Shown: positions 32,961 to 42,573, numbered from the stretch's first letter. The stretch: 64,000 nucleotides of DNA from Polyangiaceae bacterium (GCA_016712345.1 JADJRH010000001.1:1922001-1986000), one strand, 5' to 3'. The notes: generated by a model not told the origin, from the sequence alone. Numbers and translations are program-made.

Positions 32961-35516
32961 TCACGTGGGTTTTTTGGGCAAGCTCAACTTGTCGCGCACG
33001 AGCACCAACGTTTCGCTGTCATCGTCGTCCGACGTTTCTTCCATGATCGTCGTTTCGTCCTCCACCTCGGGCGGCGGCGGATCCGACTTTTTCTGCGGCT
33101 CGTACGAAAACTGCGGCAGCGGTTTTAACGAGCGCCCCTGCTGCGAAATGCGCGCCGCCGGCCGGGACGCTCCGCGCCCGGCCGCCGGCGAATCAGGGGT
33201 TGTCTCTTCGGGATCCACCTTGCGAACGGCGGCCGCGGGCCGCGGTGCCGTAGGCACCGCGGCCCGCGGCGCCCCCGCCCCGACCGCCGGTGCGGCCGAT
33301 TGTGTACCCACAGGCCGCCTCGCAGGTGCGGGCCCCACCGGCGCCGAAGGAAAAGGTGATCCTTTACCTTGTGTACTCACGCCGGGATTGGCGGGCGCCG
33401 TCCCCGCGGGCGGCGAAGCCGCCGCCCGCGGGGACGGCGCCTGCGGAATCTGCGTTCCAGGCGGAAGTTTGGCCGCCGCGTGCTGCGCGGTCCGCCGCGC
33501 AGCACGCGGCGGCGCCGGCAACCCCGACGGAAGAGGCAACGGCGCCGCACCGGCATTCGAAGCGCCCGGCGCATTGGCCGCCGAAGCGTGACTGGGCACC
33601 GCAGGCACATTTGGCCCGGGCGCGGCAACGGCGCCCGGGGGTGTTCCCGTGGCCGGACGCGCCGGAGCTTGTGGGGCCACATTTGGTGCAGCCGTGTTCT
33701 GCGGCTGCGCGGTGGGATACCGCACGGAGGTCGGCCCCCCAGAAGGCCTTGGAACTTGGGAGTGTACACCCTGTGCGGCGCCGGCGTTTTGCGCGGGGTA
33801 GGCTCCGTGAGCGCCGGGTTGGTTTGGGTGTACACCCGGCTGGGCAACCGGTTGGGCCATCGGCGAGGACATCACGGGCGTTGGTTGGACAGGGTGTACA
33901 CCTGCTTGACGGGCATCGGCCGCCTGCGGAGGTGCGGCCACCGGTGGAAGGTGCGCCGCACCGGGACCGGCAAGCGTTCGTGAGTGCGAGCCGTCGGCGC
34001 CTTTGGATCGGGCTTTTTCGCGGGCGCGATTTTTCTCTTCGATCTCGGCCGAAACAGCCTGTCGCTGCGCGGTCGGGATGTATTGTTTCACCGCTGTCCA
34101 CGGCACGCCGTCGGCCGTTTCATCGTGCAGGTCCAACTCCGGCAACCCAAACGTGGGCGGTTGCGGCTTGGGCGCCGATGACGGCTTTGGCTGGGCAGAA
34201 TGGGCGGCGCCGGGACTCGATGCTTGAGCGCTCGCAGCGTGAGCCGCCTGCGCGGAGTGCGCAGCTTGCCCCGGATGCGCCGGCTGCCCCGAATGTGGCG
34301 CGTGCCCCGGATGTGGCGCCTGCGACGCCTGTCCCGGATGTTGGACACCCGGGTGTACACCCTGTGAGTACACATTCGGCGCTGCGCGCGACGCGGGTTG
34401 CGCTTGAGAAGGGGCCGCGGCAATCGCGCTGCCGAGCGCCAGCGCGGTTGGATAGCTCAGCTCTTTGCGCGGCAAAAAGCGCTTGAGAGCCTCCTGCATA
34501 TCGGCCGCGGATCGGTACCGATCTTCAGGCATTTTGGAGAGCGCTTTGTCGACCGCGAGCGCCAGCGCCGGCGGAATTGATGGGTCCACCTCCGCGAGCG
34601 ATCGATGCCACACCGTCAAAATCTTCACGAGGAGCGCGTTGTAATTTTTGGCGAGAAACGGCCGCCGTCCCGTCATCGCCTCGTACATCATCACGCCCAC
34701 CGCCCAGATATCGACGCGATGATCGAGCGCGCGATCGCCGCGGGCCTGCTCGGGCGCCATGTAATAGGGTGTACCCATCACCATGCCGGTTTGCGTGAGG
34801 CCGAGGCCCTCTTCGTCGCCGACCATCATGGCTTTGGAGATGCCGAAATCGAGCAGCTTGGTGACCACAAGCCCGCCGGGTTTGTCGGCCAAAAACACGT
34901 TTTCAGGCTTTAGATCTCGATGAATAATGCCCGACGCGTGGGCGGCTGAAAGGGCCGACAAAACCTGCATGGCGATTTCCACAACGCCGGCCGGCTCCAC
35001 TTTTCCAAGGTCTTTGATCTTCTGCGCGAGCGTTTCACCGCGCAGGCGTTCCATCACCACGTACGGGCTGCCGTCGTCGAGACGGCCCATATCGTAGATT
35101 TCACAGATGTTCGGGTGACCGAGGTTGCCGGTGACTTTTGCTTCGTGCTGAAGGCGCGTCACCGCTTCGCGTTTTTGAGCGTTTTCGGGATGCAGCACTT
35201 TGATGGCCACAATGCGGCCCATCGCCATGTGCTCGGCTTCGTAAACAACCCCCATTCCCCCTTCGCCCAAAATCCCCACGACCGCGTATTTGTCGCCGAT
35301 CACACCGCCCACGAGTTCGGAGCGCGGAACCGGTGGCGGCGGTTTTGGCGGCACGGCCGGAACACGCGGAATCCCAGCGCGTTTTCGATCAGATGACGCA
35401 GCTCCGGCGGCACCCAAATAAATGGGCAAACCACTCACCGGGCACACACGAATGCCAGGCTCGTGGGCGGTTCCGCAGTGCGGGCAGCGGCCGTCGTTCA
35501 CGAGAAATGCCACCAT
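32961..35516 (-). CDS. Ser/Thr protein kinase with zinc-binding N-terminus and long Pro/Ala tail (851 aa)
   Basis: Cytoplasmic eukaryotic-type kinase. N-terminal zinc-ribbon-like motif CPHCG (Cys11, Cys14) with CPVSG (Cys25). Kinase domain about residues 75-345: glycine loop LGEGGMGVVYEAEH, AIKVLHP lysine, HRDLKPEN, DFGIS, and APEQARG. The remaining 480 residues are disordered, Pro/Ala/Gln/His-rich, with repeated GVHP and QAAH-type units, ending in an acidic segment (EVEDETTIMEETSDDDDSET). No membrane helix. Several GVHP units are encoded by GTGTACAC palindromes, and three long hairpins lie inside the tail coding sequence. Divergent from dnaN across the candidate origin. Confidence 0.93.
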   Translation of the reverse strand: MVAFLVNDGRCPHCGTAHEPGIRVCPVSGLPIYLGAAGAASSDRKRAGIPRVPAVPPKPPPPVPRSELVGGVIGDKYAVVGILGEGGMGVVYEAEHMAMGRIVAIKVLHPENAQKREAVTRLQHEAKVTGNLGHPNICEIYDMGRLDDGSPYVVMERLRGETLAQKIKDLGKVEPAGVVEIAMQVLSALSAAHASGIIHRDLKPENVFLADKPGGLVVTKLLDFGISKAMMVGDEEGLGLTQTGMVMGTPYYMAPEQARGDRALDHRVDIWAVGVMMYEAMTGRRPFLAKNYNALLVKILTVWHRSLAEVDPSIPPALALAVDKALSKMPEDRYRSAADMQEALKRFLPRKELSYPTALALGSAIAAAPSQAQPASRAAPNVYSQGVHPGVQHPGQASQAPHPGHAPHSGQPAHPGQAAHSAQAAHAASAQASSPGAAHSAQPKPSSAPKPQPPTFGLPELDLHDETADGVPWTAVKQYIPTAQRQAVSAEIEEKNRAREKARSKGADGSHSRTLAGPGAAHLPPVAAPPQAADARQAGVHPVQPTPVMSSPMAQPVAQPGVHPNQPGAHGAYPAQNAGAAQGVHSQVPRPSGGPTSVRYPTAQPQNTAAPNVAPQAPARPATGTPPGAVAAPGPNVPAVPSHASAANAPGASNAGAAPLPLPSGLPAPPRAARRTAQHAAAKLPPGTQIPQAPSPRAAASPPAGTAPANPGVSTQGKGSPFPSAPVGPAPARRPVGTQSAAPAVGAGAPRAAVPTAPRPAAAVRKVDPEETTPDSPAAGRGASRPAARISQQGRSLKPLPQFSYEPQKKSDPPPPEVEDETTIMEETSDDDDSETLVLVRDKLSLPKKPT
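33232..33513. repeat. Three long perfect palindromes inside the kinase tail
   Basis: Three hairpins lie within 282 bp of coding sequence: 33232-33249 with 33253-33270 (18 bp, 3-nt loop), 33394-33414 with 33421-33441 (21 bp, 6-nt loop) and 33472-33490 with 33495-33513 (19 bp, 4-nt loop). All are perfect and almost pure G+C. They keep the kinase frame open and encode Ala/Pro/Arg-rich peptide. Confidence 0.85.
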
Positions 35517-35539
35517 CCGACATCTTTTCGCGATCGGCC

Positions 35540-35905
35540 ACCCAAAAATGCTCTCGGCACCTTCCTCCTCTTCAGGAAAGCCTGGGGATAACTTCGGGAA
35601 GCCGCCGGGGGTAACGTCTGGAAACGTGGAGCGACCCGCCGAGATCCACAGTTCGTCCCCGATCGAACCCCCTGTGAATCCACAGGCATGAGCACACCTA
35701 ATATATTAATATTAATAGTGTTTTTAGGTTTTCCCGTCTTTCCACAGGCTCTTCTACAACCCTCACAGATCTAGATCTTTCTTATGAAGAAGAGGGAGAG
35801 CGCGGCGCGGCGCTCCTCGGCGCGAGCCGTGGGGCCATACGGTACTCCAAACGTGTTCGACAAAAGCCGCCCGTCACGTCTCAAACCCTGCTAAGAGCCC
35901 CGGCC
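35540..35905. other. oriC: Candidate chromosomal replication origin (oriC) upstream of dnaN
   Basis: This gene-free stretch lies between divergent kinase and dnaN genes. It has a DnaA-box-like GTTATCCCCA on the minus strand (complement of TGGGGATAAC, 35583-35592) and several TCCACA half-sites (near 35646, 35678 and 35740). It also has a strikingly A+T-rich run at about 35697-35730 (AATATATTAATATTAATAG) that could be the unwinding region. No perfect TTATCCACA box is present. Neighbouring dnaN-recF-gyrB and the switch in gene orientation support an origin here, although dnaA itself is not in the window. Confidence 0.5.
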
Positions 35906-35911
35906 GTGGGC

Positions 35912-37039
35912 ATGGACGTCGTCATCCCGAAGAAAGACCTCAACAAGCTTCTCGACCGGTGCCACGGCGTGGCCGACAAGAAAAGCGCGTTGCCGGCTTT
36001 GGCCAACGTGCTTCTCACCGCTGAAGGTCGTTCGCTGCGAGTTGCTGCAACCGACCTTTACCTCGCGATGAGCGGCTCGGCCGACGCCGAAATTGTCACG
36101 GGTGGCTCCATTGCGGTGCCGGCCAAAGACATGTTCGACCGCGTTCGATCCATGCCCGAGGGGCCCATTCAAATCAGCACCACCGACGGCGCTCAAACCA
36201 TCGTGAAAGCGGTGGGTCAGCCGCGTCGCTTCACGTTGCACGGCCTTCCCGGCAACGACTTTCCGCTTCTTCCGCGCCCCAATGCAGATTCACCGGCGCT
36301 TGAAATTCCGGTCGATCTTCTCTCGCTGCTCATTGCGCGTACACATTTTTCAATCTCCGGTGATGAAACGCGCGCGCACGTCAATTCGGCTCTCTTTGAG
36401 TGGTCGGGTGATCGCGTTCGAATGGTCACGACCGACGGTCATCGCCTCTCCAAAATGGAAGCGAGCGTGCCCGGTACATCGGCCACCGCGACCATGCTCA
36501 TCCCGCTCAAAGCGGTGGGCGCTCTTCGCGGTTTGCTTGACCAAGCTCGGAGCGACAAGATCTCCACGCTCACCATTCAACAAAGTGGGCCCAACGCGTT
36601 TTTCACCGTTGGATCGATGATGTTTTCGGTGAAGCTCGTCGATGCGCAGTTTCCTCCGTATCAGCAAGTCATTCCCGCATCGCCCGCTCGAACGGTGCGC
36701 GCTCCGCGACTGCCATTTTCCGATGCGCTCAAAGCCATTCAACTTGCTGCGAGCGATCGCACGGGCGGTGTAAAACTCTCGCTCGTTCCGGGTGCACTCC
36801 GCATTACGAGTGAAAGCCCCGAGAGCGGCAATGCGTTTGATGAAATTCCCGTTGATTATAACGGCCCTGAAATGATGATTGGCTTTAATGCCAAATACTT
36901 CCTTGATGTGCTTTCGGCCATTGATGAAGAAGAAGTTGCATTGGGCCTTTCGGGTGAACTCGATCCCGCAGTGATTATGCCGGGGATTGAGTCAACAACG
37001 AGCAGTTACATTGCCGTTGTTATGCCCATGCGCATTTAG
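35912..37039 (+). CDS. dnaN: DNA polymerase III beta subunit (sliding clamp)
   Basis: Ring-shaped processivity clamp that tethers the replicase to DNA. The three-domain repeat is visible, with VTGGSIAVPAKDMFDRV and the end NAKYFLDVLSAID through IMPGIESTTSSYIAVVMPMRI, the standard C-terminal clamp signature (usual ending M-P-M-R). 375 residues from the ATG at 35912; a GTG at 35906 adds two residues and cannot be excluded. Nine bases after its stop lies the recF start. It is the first plus-strand gene right of the candidate origin. Confidence 0.95.
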   Translation: MDVVIPKKDLNKLLDRCHGVADKKSALPALANVLLTAEGRSLRVAATDLYLAMSGSADAEIVTGGSIAVPAKDMFDRVRSMPEGPIQISTTDGAQTIVKAVGQPRRFTLHGLPGNDFPLLPRPNADSPALEIPVDLLSLLIARTHFSISGDETRAHVNSALFEWSGDRVRMVTTDGHRLSKMEASVPGTSATATMLIPLKAVGALRGLLDQARSDKISTLTIQQSGPNAFFTVGSMMFSVKLVDAQFPPYQQVIPASPARTVRAPRLPFSDALKAIQLAASDRTGGVKLSLVPGALRITSESPESGNAFDEIPVDYNGPEMMIGFNAKYFLDVLSAIDEEEVALGLSGELDPAVIMPGIESTTSSYIAVVMPMRI

Positions 37040-37048
37040 AAGTTTTTA

Positions 37049-38332
37049 ATGCCTGGTAGGGAGTGTTTCGAAACCGTCGCGAGCAGCCCCGATCACGCGT
37101 CCGAGCGAGACCCGGAGCGGAACATACGCGGGGCATTTGAGCACGGGAAGCGCAGCGAGGACATGTCAGCGGGGCGCGCAGCAGGTTTGGAAACACTGCC
37201 GTCCCGACCGCCTAAACTCGTTATCACCTCATTAACGGTTCGCGATTTTCGCAATCTCGCGAAAGTGGAAATCGTATTTTCTCCGCGATTTAATGTGATC
37301 AGCGGGCAAAATGGCCAGGGCAAAACAAGCCTTTTAGAAGCTATTTACTTTGTGGCCACTTCCAAAAGTTTTCGAACGCATCGTTCGGCCGAACTTGTGC
37401 GCCACGGTCAAGAAGCCGCGAGTGTTCGAGCGGAGTTTATTGAAGATCCCCAAGATCAGGGCCTTGCGCCGCTTGTTCGTGAACAACACGCCGCCGTGGC
37501 GGGTGCGCGGGTGGTTGTAAAAATCGACGGTGCTCGCCCTTCCACACTCGCCTCGTTCGCCACCCGATCTCCCGTCATCACCTTCCATCCCGACGAGATG
37601 GCGCTTTCCACCGGCCCGGCCGGCCTTCGGCGCACTCTACTCGACAGATTGTCGCTGTTCATGACACCTGAATCAGCCGACCATCGAAGTCGCTACGATC
37701 GGGCTGTCAAAGCGCGTCAGGAATTGCTGCGCCGCGGATCCGAGAGCGAGTCTGAGATCGAAGCGTTTGAACACCTCGCCGCCGTCCACGGTTCGGCGTT
37801 AACCCGTATTCGGGCGCAGGCAACATCCGCCTTGCTTCCTGAATTGGCTTTGGCATTCGGCCGAATTGCAGCCCCGGATCTCGCGTTGGTGGCTGAATAC
37901 GCACCGGGTGGAACCACCGATGAAAGTGAAGCGTCGGCGGCGCTCCGATCTTCCCGTCGGCGGGACGCGGGTCGCCCCAGTCCGTCGTTTGGACCTCACC
38001 GCGACGATCTTGTGTTGTCTCTCGACGGTCGTCGGGCGCGCATTGTTGCCTCCCAAGGTCAGCATCGAGCCATCACCCTTGCCCTCAAAGCGGCCGAAGT
38101 TTCCGTGATCGGACACGCCCGCGGGATTTCCCCCATTCTGCTGCTCGACGACGTTTCCAGCGAACTCGACGCCGAACGCACCGACGCGCTCTTTTCTTAC
38201 CTCGCCTCCCAACAGGGTCAGATCTTCGTGACCACTACACGGCGAGCGCTCATTTCCCTGCCAGAAGGCCTGGCCTCCCACGAGCGCCACTTCCCCGTTT
38301 CAGGCGGCCAAATTCCACCCACTTCTGAGTAA
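37049..38332 (+). CDS. recF: DNA replication and repair protein RecF
   Basis: SMC-like ATPase that helps load RecA at gaps. The core begins at LVITSLTVRDFRNLAKVEI (about residue 57), followed by Walker A SGQNGQGKTSLLEAIYF. The ABC-type end includes FGPHRDDLVL, ASQGQHRAITLALKAAEV (signature region) and Walker B ILLLDDVSSELD. The ATG at 37049 gives an N-terminal extension of about 55 polar residues compared with typical RecF; an ATG at 37163 would shorten it. Ten bases separate it from dnaN, so the two are likely cotranscribed. Confidence 0.93.
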   Translation: MPGRECFETVASSPDHASERDPERNIRGAFEHGKRSEDMSAGRAAGLETLPSRPPKLVITSLTVRDFRNLAKVEIVFSPRFNVISGQNGQGKTSLLEAIYFVATSKSFRTHRSAELVRHGQEAASVRAEFIEDPQDQGLAPLVREQHAAVAGARVVVKIDGARPSTLASFATRSPVITFHPDEMALSTGPAGLRRTLLDRLSLFMTPESADHRSRYDRAVKARQELLRRGSESESEIEAFEHLAAVHGSALTRIRAQATSALLPELALAFGRIAAPDLALVAEYAPGGTTDESEASAALRSSRRRDAGRPSPSFGPHRDDLVLSLDGRRARIVASQGQHRAITLALKAAEVSVIGHARGISPILLLDDVSSELDAERTDALFSYLASQQGQIFVTTTRRALISLPEGLASHERHFPVSGGQIPPTSE

Positions 38333-38386
38333 CTTTTTAGGCAGCCCCCATCCATTAAAAAAAGCGGATTTTACAGCTTCTAAACC

Positions 38387-38415
38387 TTGCAAAAAAAGGT
38401 CAACTCCGCTATAAA
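38387..38415 (+). promoter_or_regulatory. Candidate sigma-70-type promoter for gyrB
   Basis: TTGCAA (38387-38392) and TATAAA (38410-38415) stand 17 bp apart in the recF-gyrB gap, a good match to the vegetative consensus in an otherwise GC-rich region. A leader of about 175 nt would precede the gyrB start. The gap (38333-38598) holds no gene. Confidence 0.5.
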
Positions 38416-38598
38416 AACACTCTCTTTTTGGTGCCAACCCAAAGGGCCTTTACCCCGCGGCCGCAAGGCAAAAAAAGTCGTGGTCCCCCAAACGGTATGA
38501 ATGCCGCAAGCCACAGCTCCAAAACACCGTTCCAGTCAGTACAAAAACCGACGGGTCGGTGCCGGGTTTCAGCCCTTTTTCGTGAGTGAAAAAACCCC

Positions 38599-41085
38599 AT
38601 GACAGAAACACTCGCCTCGGTCCCCGTGGCTGAGACTGCCAATCATTACGACGCCAGCAGCATTACCGCACTTGAAGGGCTCGACGCAGTTCGCAAACGC
38701 CCAGGTATGTACATCGGTGATGTGCACGACGGGTCGGGTTTGCATCACCTCGTGTGGGAGGTGATTGATAATTCAGTTGACGAGCACCTGGCCGGCGTCT
38801 GTACAGAAATTCATGTCACCGTCCACTTTGACGGTTCCTGTTCGGTAGAAGACAACGGCCGCGGCATCCCTGTGGGCATGCACGCCCGCGGTGTGAGCGC
38901 GGCAGAAGTTGTCATGACGGTTCTCCACGCCGGAGGCAAATTCGATAACGCAAGTTACAAAGTCTCCGCCGGGCTCCACGGTGTCGGTGTCAGTGCCGTC
39001 AACGCCGTGAGCGAGTGGCTCAAGCTTGAAATCAAGCGTGAAGGCAAAGTCTGGGTTCAGGAGTATCGAAAAGGTGTTCCCGTAGCGCCGCTCAAAGCCA
39101 TCGGTGATACCGACAAAACCGGCACCAAAGTCACTTTCAGGCCCGACCATTCCATCTTTACCGTTACCGATTTCAGCTACGATATTTTGTCAGGTCGCCT
39201 GCGCGAACTGTCATTCCTAAACGCCGGCCTGCTGATCAAACTTGAAGATGCGCGTCCCGGCGGCGCAAGTGACAGTTTCATCTACAAGGGTGGCATTAAA
39301 GAATTTGTCGCCCTTCTCAATAAAACGCGCGAACCCATTCACGATGACGTGATTTCGTTCGTCACCCAACGAGAATCCACCGATTCGAGTGGAGCGGCGC
39401 GCACCGGTTCGGCTCCCGTCACGGTAGAAGTTGCCATGCAATGGAACGCTTCTTACAGCGAGGCGATTTATTGCTACACCAACAACGTTCATAACAAAGA
39501 CGGCGGCACTCACCTTGCCGGTCTGCGTGCGGCACTCACGCGCACCATTAACACCTACGGTAAAACGCAAAACCTCTTTAAAGACCTCAAACAAGACCTC
39601 ACGGGTGAAGACGCGCGTGAAGGGTTAACCTGCGTTCTCAGCATTAAACACCCCGATCCGTCGTTTGACTCGCAAACCAAAAGCAAACTTGTTTCGAGTG
39701 AAGTGCGCGGCATTGTAGAAGGTGCTGTCAGCGATAAACTCGCCCAATTTTTTGAAGAAAACCCCCAAACAGCCAAAAAAGTTATTGAAAAGGCTGTTAT
39801 CGCGGCGAAAGCGCGTGAAGCCGCTCGCAAAGCCCGCGAGGTTATCCGCAAAGGCTCACTCGATGTCACTTCGCTCTCGGGCAAATTGGCAGATTGCCAG
39901 TCAAAAGACCCCGCTGCGAGTGAACTCTACATCGTCGAAGGTGACAGCGCCGGCGGCTCGGCCAAACAAGGCCGTGACCGGCATTTTCAAGCCATTTTGC
40001 CCCTGCGCGGCAAAATCCTGAATGTGGAGCGCGCCCGTCTGGACAGAATGTTGTCCTCGGCTGAAGTGGGCACTCTCATTACCGCTCTCGGCTGCGGCAT
40101 TAACGACGCCGGCGGTTTTGAAATTGATAAAGTTCGTTATCACAAAATCATTCTGATGACCGACGCCGACGTCGACGGGTCGCACATTCGCACGCTGCTA
40201 TTAACCTTCTTTTTCAGGCAAATGCGCGAGGTTATTCAAAAGGGTTATTTGTGCATTGCCCAGCCTCCGCTTTATCAAGTTAAAAAAGGCAAAAAAACGC
40301 TCTACCTTAAAGATCAAGCCGCAATGGACGAGTTTCTCGTAACCAATGCGGTCGACAATGTGGAGATCATTCCAGCGGGTAAAAAGAGCGGCATAGCGGG
40401 TGTACCCCTCCTCAACCTTGCCAAGCGACTCAAGCGTTTCCGAGGTGTACTCGCCAACCTTGATAAACGCTGCGATGCTCGCTTCGTTGCAGGTTTGTTG
40501 CGCTCTTCCGGCCTCGGCCGTGAAGAACTTCGCTCCATCGAAAAGGTAAAAGAAGCGGCGGAAACATTGCGTGTTTACCTTCAAAACCGCTATCCCGATC
40601 TATTCCCGCTTCAAATTCACACTGAATGGGACAACGAACACGGCGCAGGCCGGCTGGAAGTTGTGCCCCGCCCCGGTTCGCAGGCTCGCGCCAGCGTTAT
40701 TGACTGGGCGCTAATTGAATCGCCTGAATATCAAGAAGCCTGGTCGATCGATCAAGACTTGAGAAGCATCGGCGCAGCCCCTTACATTGCCAAAGCCGGT
40801 GAAAAAGAAGAGCCGCTTGAAAATGGCGAAGCCTTGTCAGAATACCTTGATGAGCGCGGTCGCAAAGGCATCCAAATCAAGCGCTTTAAAGGCCTCGGTG
40901 AAATGAATGCCGAGGAGCTGTGGGAAACCACAATGAACCCCGATGCCCGCACTCTTCTTCAGGTCAAAATCGAGGATGAAGTGCAAACGGATGAACTGTT
41001 TTCTACCCTCATGGGCGACCAGGTAGAACCCCGCCGAGACTTCATCGAGAAAAACGCTCTCCGCGTTAAAAACCTCGACATCTAA
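38599..41085 (+). CDS. gyrB: DNA gyrase subunit B
   Basis: ATPase subunit of type II topoisomerase that introduces negative supercoils. GHKL ATPase: ALEGLDAVRKRPGMYIGD, EVIDNSVDEHLAG, VEDNGRGIPVG and GLHGVGVSAVNA. The TOPRIM domain shows YIVEGDSAGGSAKQGRDR and LMTDADVDGSHIRTLLLTF; the C-terminal tail has IKRFKGLGEMNAEELWETTM. 828 residues, full length. GyrB is chosen over ParE from its position in the dnaN-recF-gyrB cluster. Its TAA (41083-41085) abuts the stop of the opposing gene with no intergenic base. Confidence 0.95.
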   Translation: MTETLASVPVAETANHYDASSITALEGLDAVRKRPGMYIGDVHDGSGLHHLVWEVIDNSVDEHLAGVCTEIHVTVHFDGSCSVEDNGRGIPVGMHARGVSAAEVVMTVLHAGGKFDNASYKVSAGLHGVGVSAVNAVSEWLKLEIKREGKVWVQEYRKGVPVAPLKAIGDTDKTGTKVTFRPDHSIFTVTDFSYDILSGRLRELSFLNAGLLIKLEDARPGGASDSFIYKGGIKEFVALLNKTREPIHDDVISFVTQRESTDSSGAARTGSAPVTVEVAMQWNASYSEAIYCYTNNVHNKDGGTHLAGLRAALTRTINTYGKTQNLFKDLKQDLTGEDAREGLTCVLSIKHPDPSFDSQTKSKLVSSEVRGIVEGAVSDKLAQFFEENPQTAKKVIEKAVIAAKAREAARKAREVIRKGSLDVTSLSGKLADCQSKDPAASELYIVEGDSAGGSAKQGRDRHFQAILPLRGKILNVERARLDRMLSSAEVGTLITALGCGINDAGGFEIDKVRYHKIILMTDADVDGSHIRTLLLTFFFRQMREVIQKGYLCIAQPPLYQVKKGKKTLYLKDQAAMDEFLVTNAVDNVEIIPAGKKSGIAGVPLLNLAKRLKRFRGVLANLDKRCDARFVAGLLRSSGLGREELRSIEKVKEAAETLRVYLQNRYPDLFPLQIHTEWDNEHGAGRLEVVPRPGSQARASVIDWALIESPEYQEAWSIDQDLRSIGAAPYIAKAGEKEEPLENGEALSEYLDERGRKGIQIKRFKGLGEMNAEELWETTMNPDARTLLQVKIEDEVQTDELFSTLMGDQVEPRRDFIEKNALRVKNLDI

Positions 41086-42573
41086 CTACTCCAGGCGAGC
41101 GTCTCCCTTTTGGGGCGCCGCCAAAAACAACCTTGTCACGTTAAACTTGGCAGTGCTCGGGCCGAGCACCCGCACAATGGCCGGCCCTTTGTCCGCCCCC
41201 AAATCCACCTCGCGGGGCTTGGGTAGAGTCTTACCATTCGGATCGGTAACAATCGCAATTTTCGGCCGATCCAAAGCCATTTCGTTACGACTCTCCCCAA
41301 TCACAACGGCCCACGCGCGCGACTCAAGTTCCACAACGCTGCCGAGTGGAATCACACCCACCGCCCGAACCAACGCTTTCAAAAGCACCGCGTCGTGTTC
41401 AGGATCCTGCGCAAGCATTCGAAGCGCTTCCAAGGGAGATCGCGCATCCGATGTGTCTCGCGGCGCCACCAAGTCCACAAGCTTTCTGACCATGGCCAGG
41501 AGGCGCGCCTGAATCAGCGGAGTCCAAATGCCATCGTAGACAGGCCCCAACGCTTCAGAACGTTCTAACCATGTTGTCTCGTATGTAATCGCCGTTCGCA
41601 GCGCATTTGGAAAGTTCACGCCGCCTGTGGTGATGCAAAGCTCGCTTGTTGCCGCAGGAATGCGCTCTTCCTCATCGTGTGAAAGTTTTACCAACCGCTC
41701 GTACCGTTCAGACCCGGCGACAAGGGTTCTACCCACGTCGGCCATCAGCGCAGAGGTCGCAAGCCGCGCCAAACTCAACCTGTCATTGGTAATTTTTCGC
41801 GCCGTCACCACCGCCAAAATCGCGCAATGAACCGCTCTACCCGCGTCGTCACGATGGGTAGATGCCATCGCGGTCATACCCAGCATGGCCGGATCACCCG
41901 TTTCTGACAGGCTCACAATGCTTTGACCCAATCGCTTTACCCGTTGAGGCAACACTGTGGCTCCCGACGCCACGTGCATTAGAAACTGCCGCATGACAAC
42001 AAGCGCCGATGCGTACATCCGCACAATGCGGTCTTTCAGAGGCAACGCCGAAGGCCGCTCCCGCTTGGTGAGCACCGGATCTTTTCGACGCAATGTCATG
42101 TGCATGAGCGGGGCATCCACCGCAAACGTTCGACGCGCCGGATCTCGAATGGCAATTGAAAGTACAAGTGCCAATTCTTTCAGATCGTCGGGAGTGACCG
42201 CCGCCTCAAAACTCACTTCCGAGATCGAACATTTTTCAAGAAGCTGCGCCAATTCAAGCGCGCTCCCATACGTTCCGCGCGACGCACGGAGGAGCTGCCC
42301 GCAGACAAACACCGTGTCATCGGCAAACGTCACACTCGCGTTCATTCCCACCGTCGCGCAAAAGTCCACAATCATGCGATGTGTACGCTCAATTGTCTGC
42401 GTCACAGCATCGTTGTCGATATGGTGCACAATAGCGATCTTCACCAATCGAAAAACCGCGAGCACCACTTCGGCGCCCTGGTTTTTAATCTGCTCCAAAA
42501 TCGGATTTTTCGCCGTGCCCGTCACGGCGTGCACCAAATATTCGTGACCGAAAGAACTGACCTTCTCGCTCAC
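41086..42573 (-). CDS. Degenerate HD-type domain protein coupled to a Ser/Thr kinase gene (495 aa)
   Basis: Cytoplasmic protein with no signal or membrane segment. Residues 240-300 (AVHCAILAVVTARKITNDRL, then ATSALMADVGRTLV) resemble the core of HD-GYP-like domains, but the HD pair is replaced (MADVG where LHDIG is usual), so metal-dependent hydrolysis is unlikely. N-terminal and C-terminal parts are not recognised; the end (IAIVTDPNGKTLPKPREVDL) is familiar from HD-type regulators. The start overlaps the kinase gene stop by four bases (42570-42573), suggesting that the pair forms a signalling unit. Confidence 0.6.
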   Translation of the reverse strand: MSEKVSSFGHEYLVHAVTGTAKNPILEQIKNQGAEVVLAVFRLVKIAIVHHIDNDAVTQTIERTHRMIVDFCATVGMNASVTFADDTVFVCGQLLRASRGTYGSALELAQLLEKCSISEVSFEAAVTPDDLKELALVLSIAIRDPARRTFAVDAPLMHMTLRRKDPVLTKRERPSALPLKDRIVRMYASALVVMRQFLMHVASGATVLPQRVKRLGQSIVSLSETGDPAMLGMTAMASTHRDDAGRAVHCAILAVVTARKITNDRLSLARLATSALMADVGRTLVAGSERYERLVKLSHDEEERIPAATSELCITTGGVNFPNALRTAITYETTWLERSEALGPVYDGIWTPLIQARLLAMVRKLVDLVAPRDTSDARSPLEALRMLAQDPEHDAVLLKALVRAVGVIPLGSVVELESRAWAVVIGESRNEMALDRPKIAIVTDPNGKTLPKPREVDLGADKGPAIVRVLGPSTAKFNVTRLFLAAPQKGDARLE

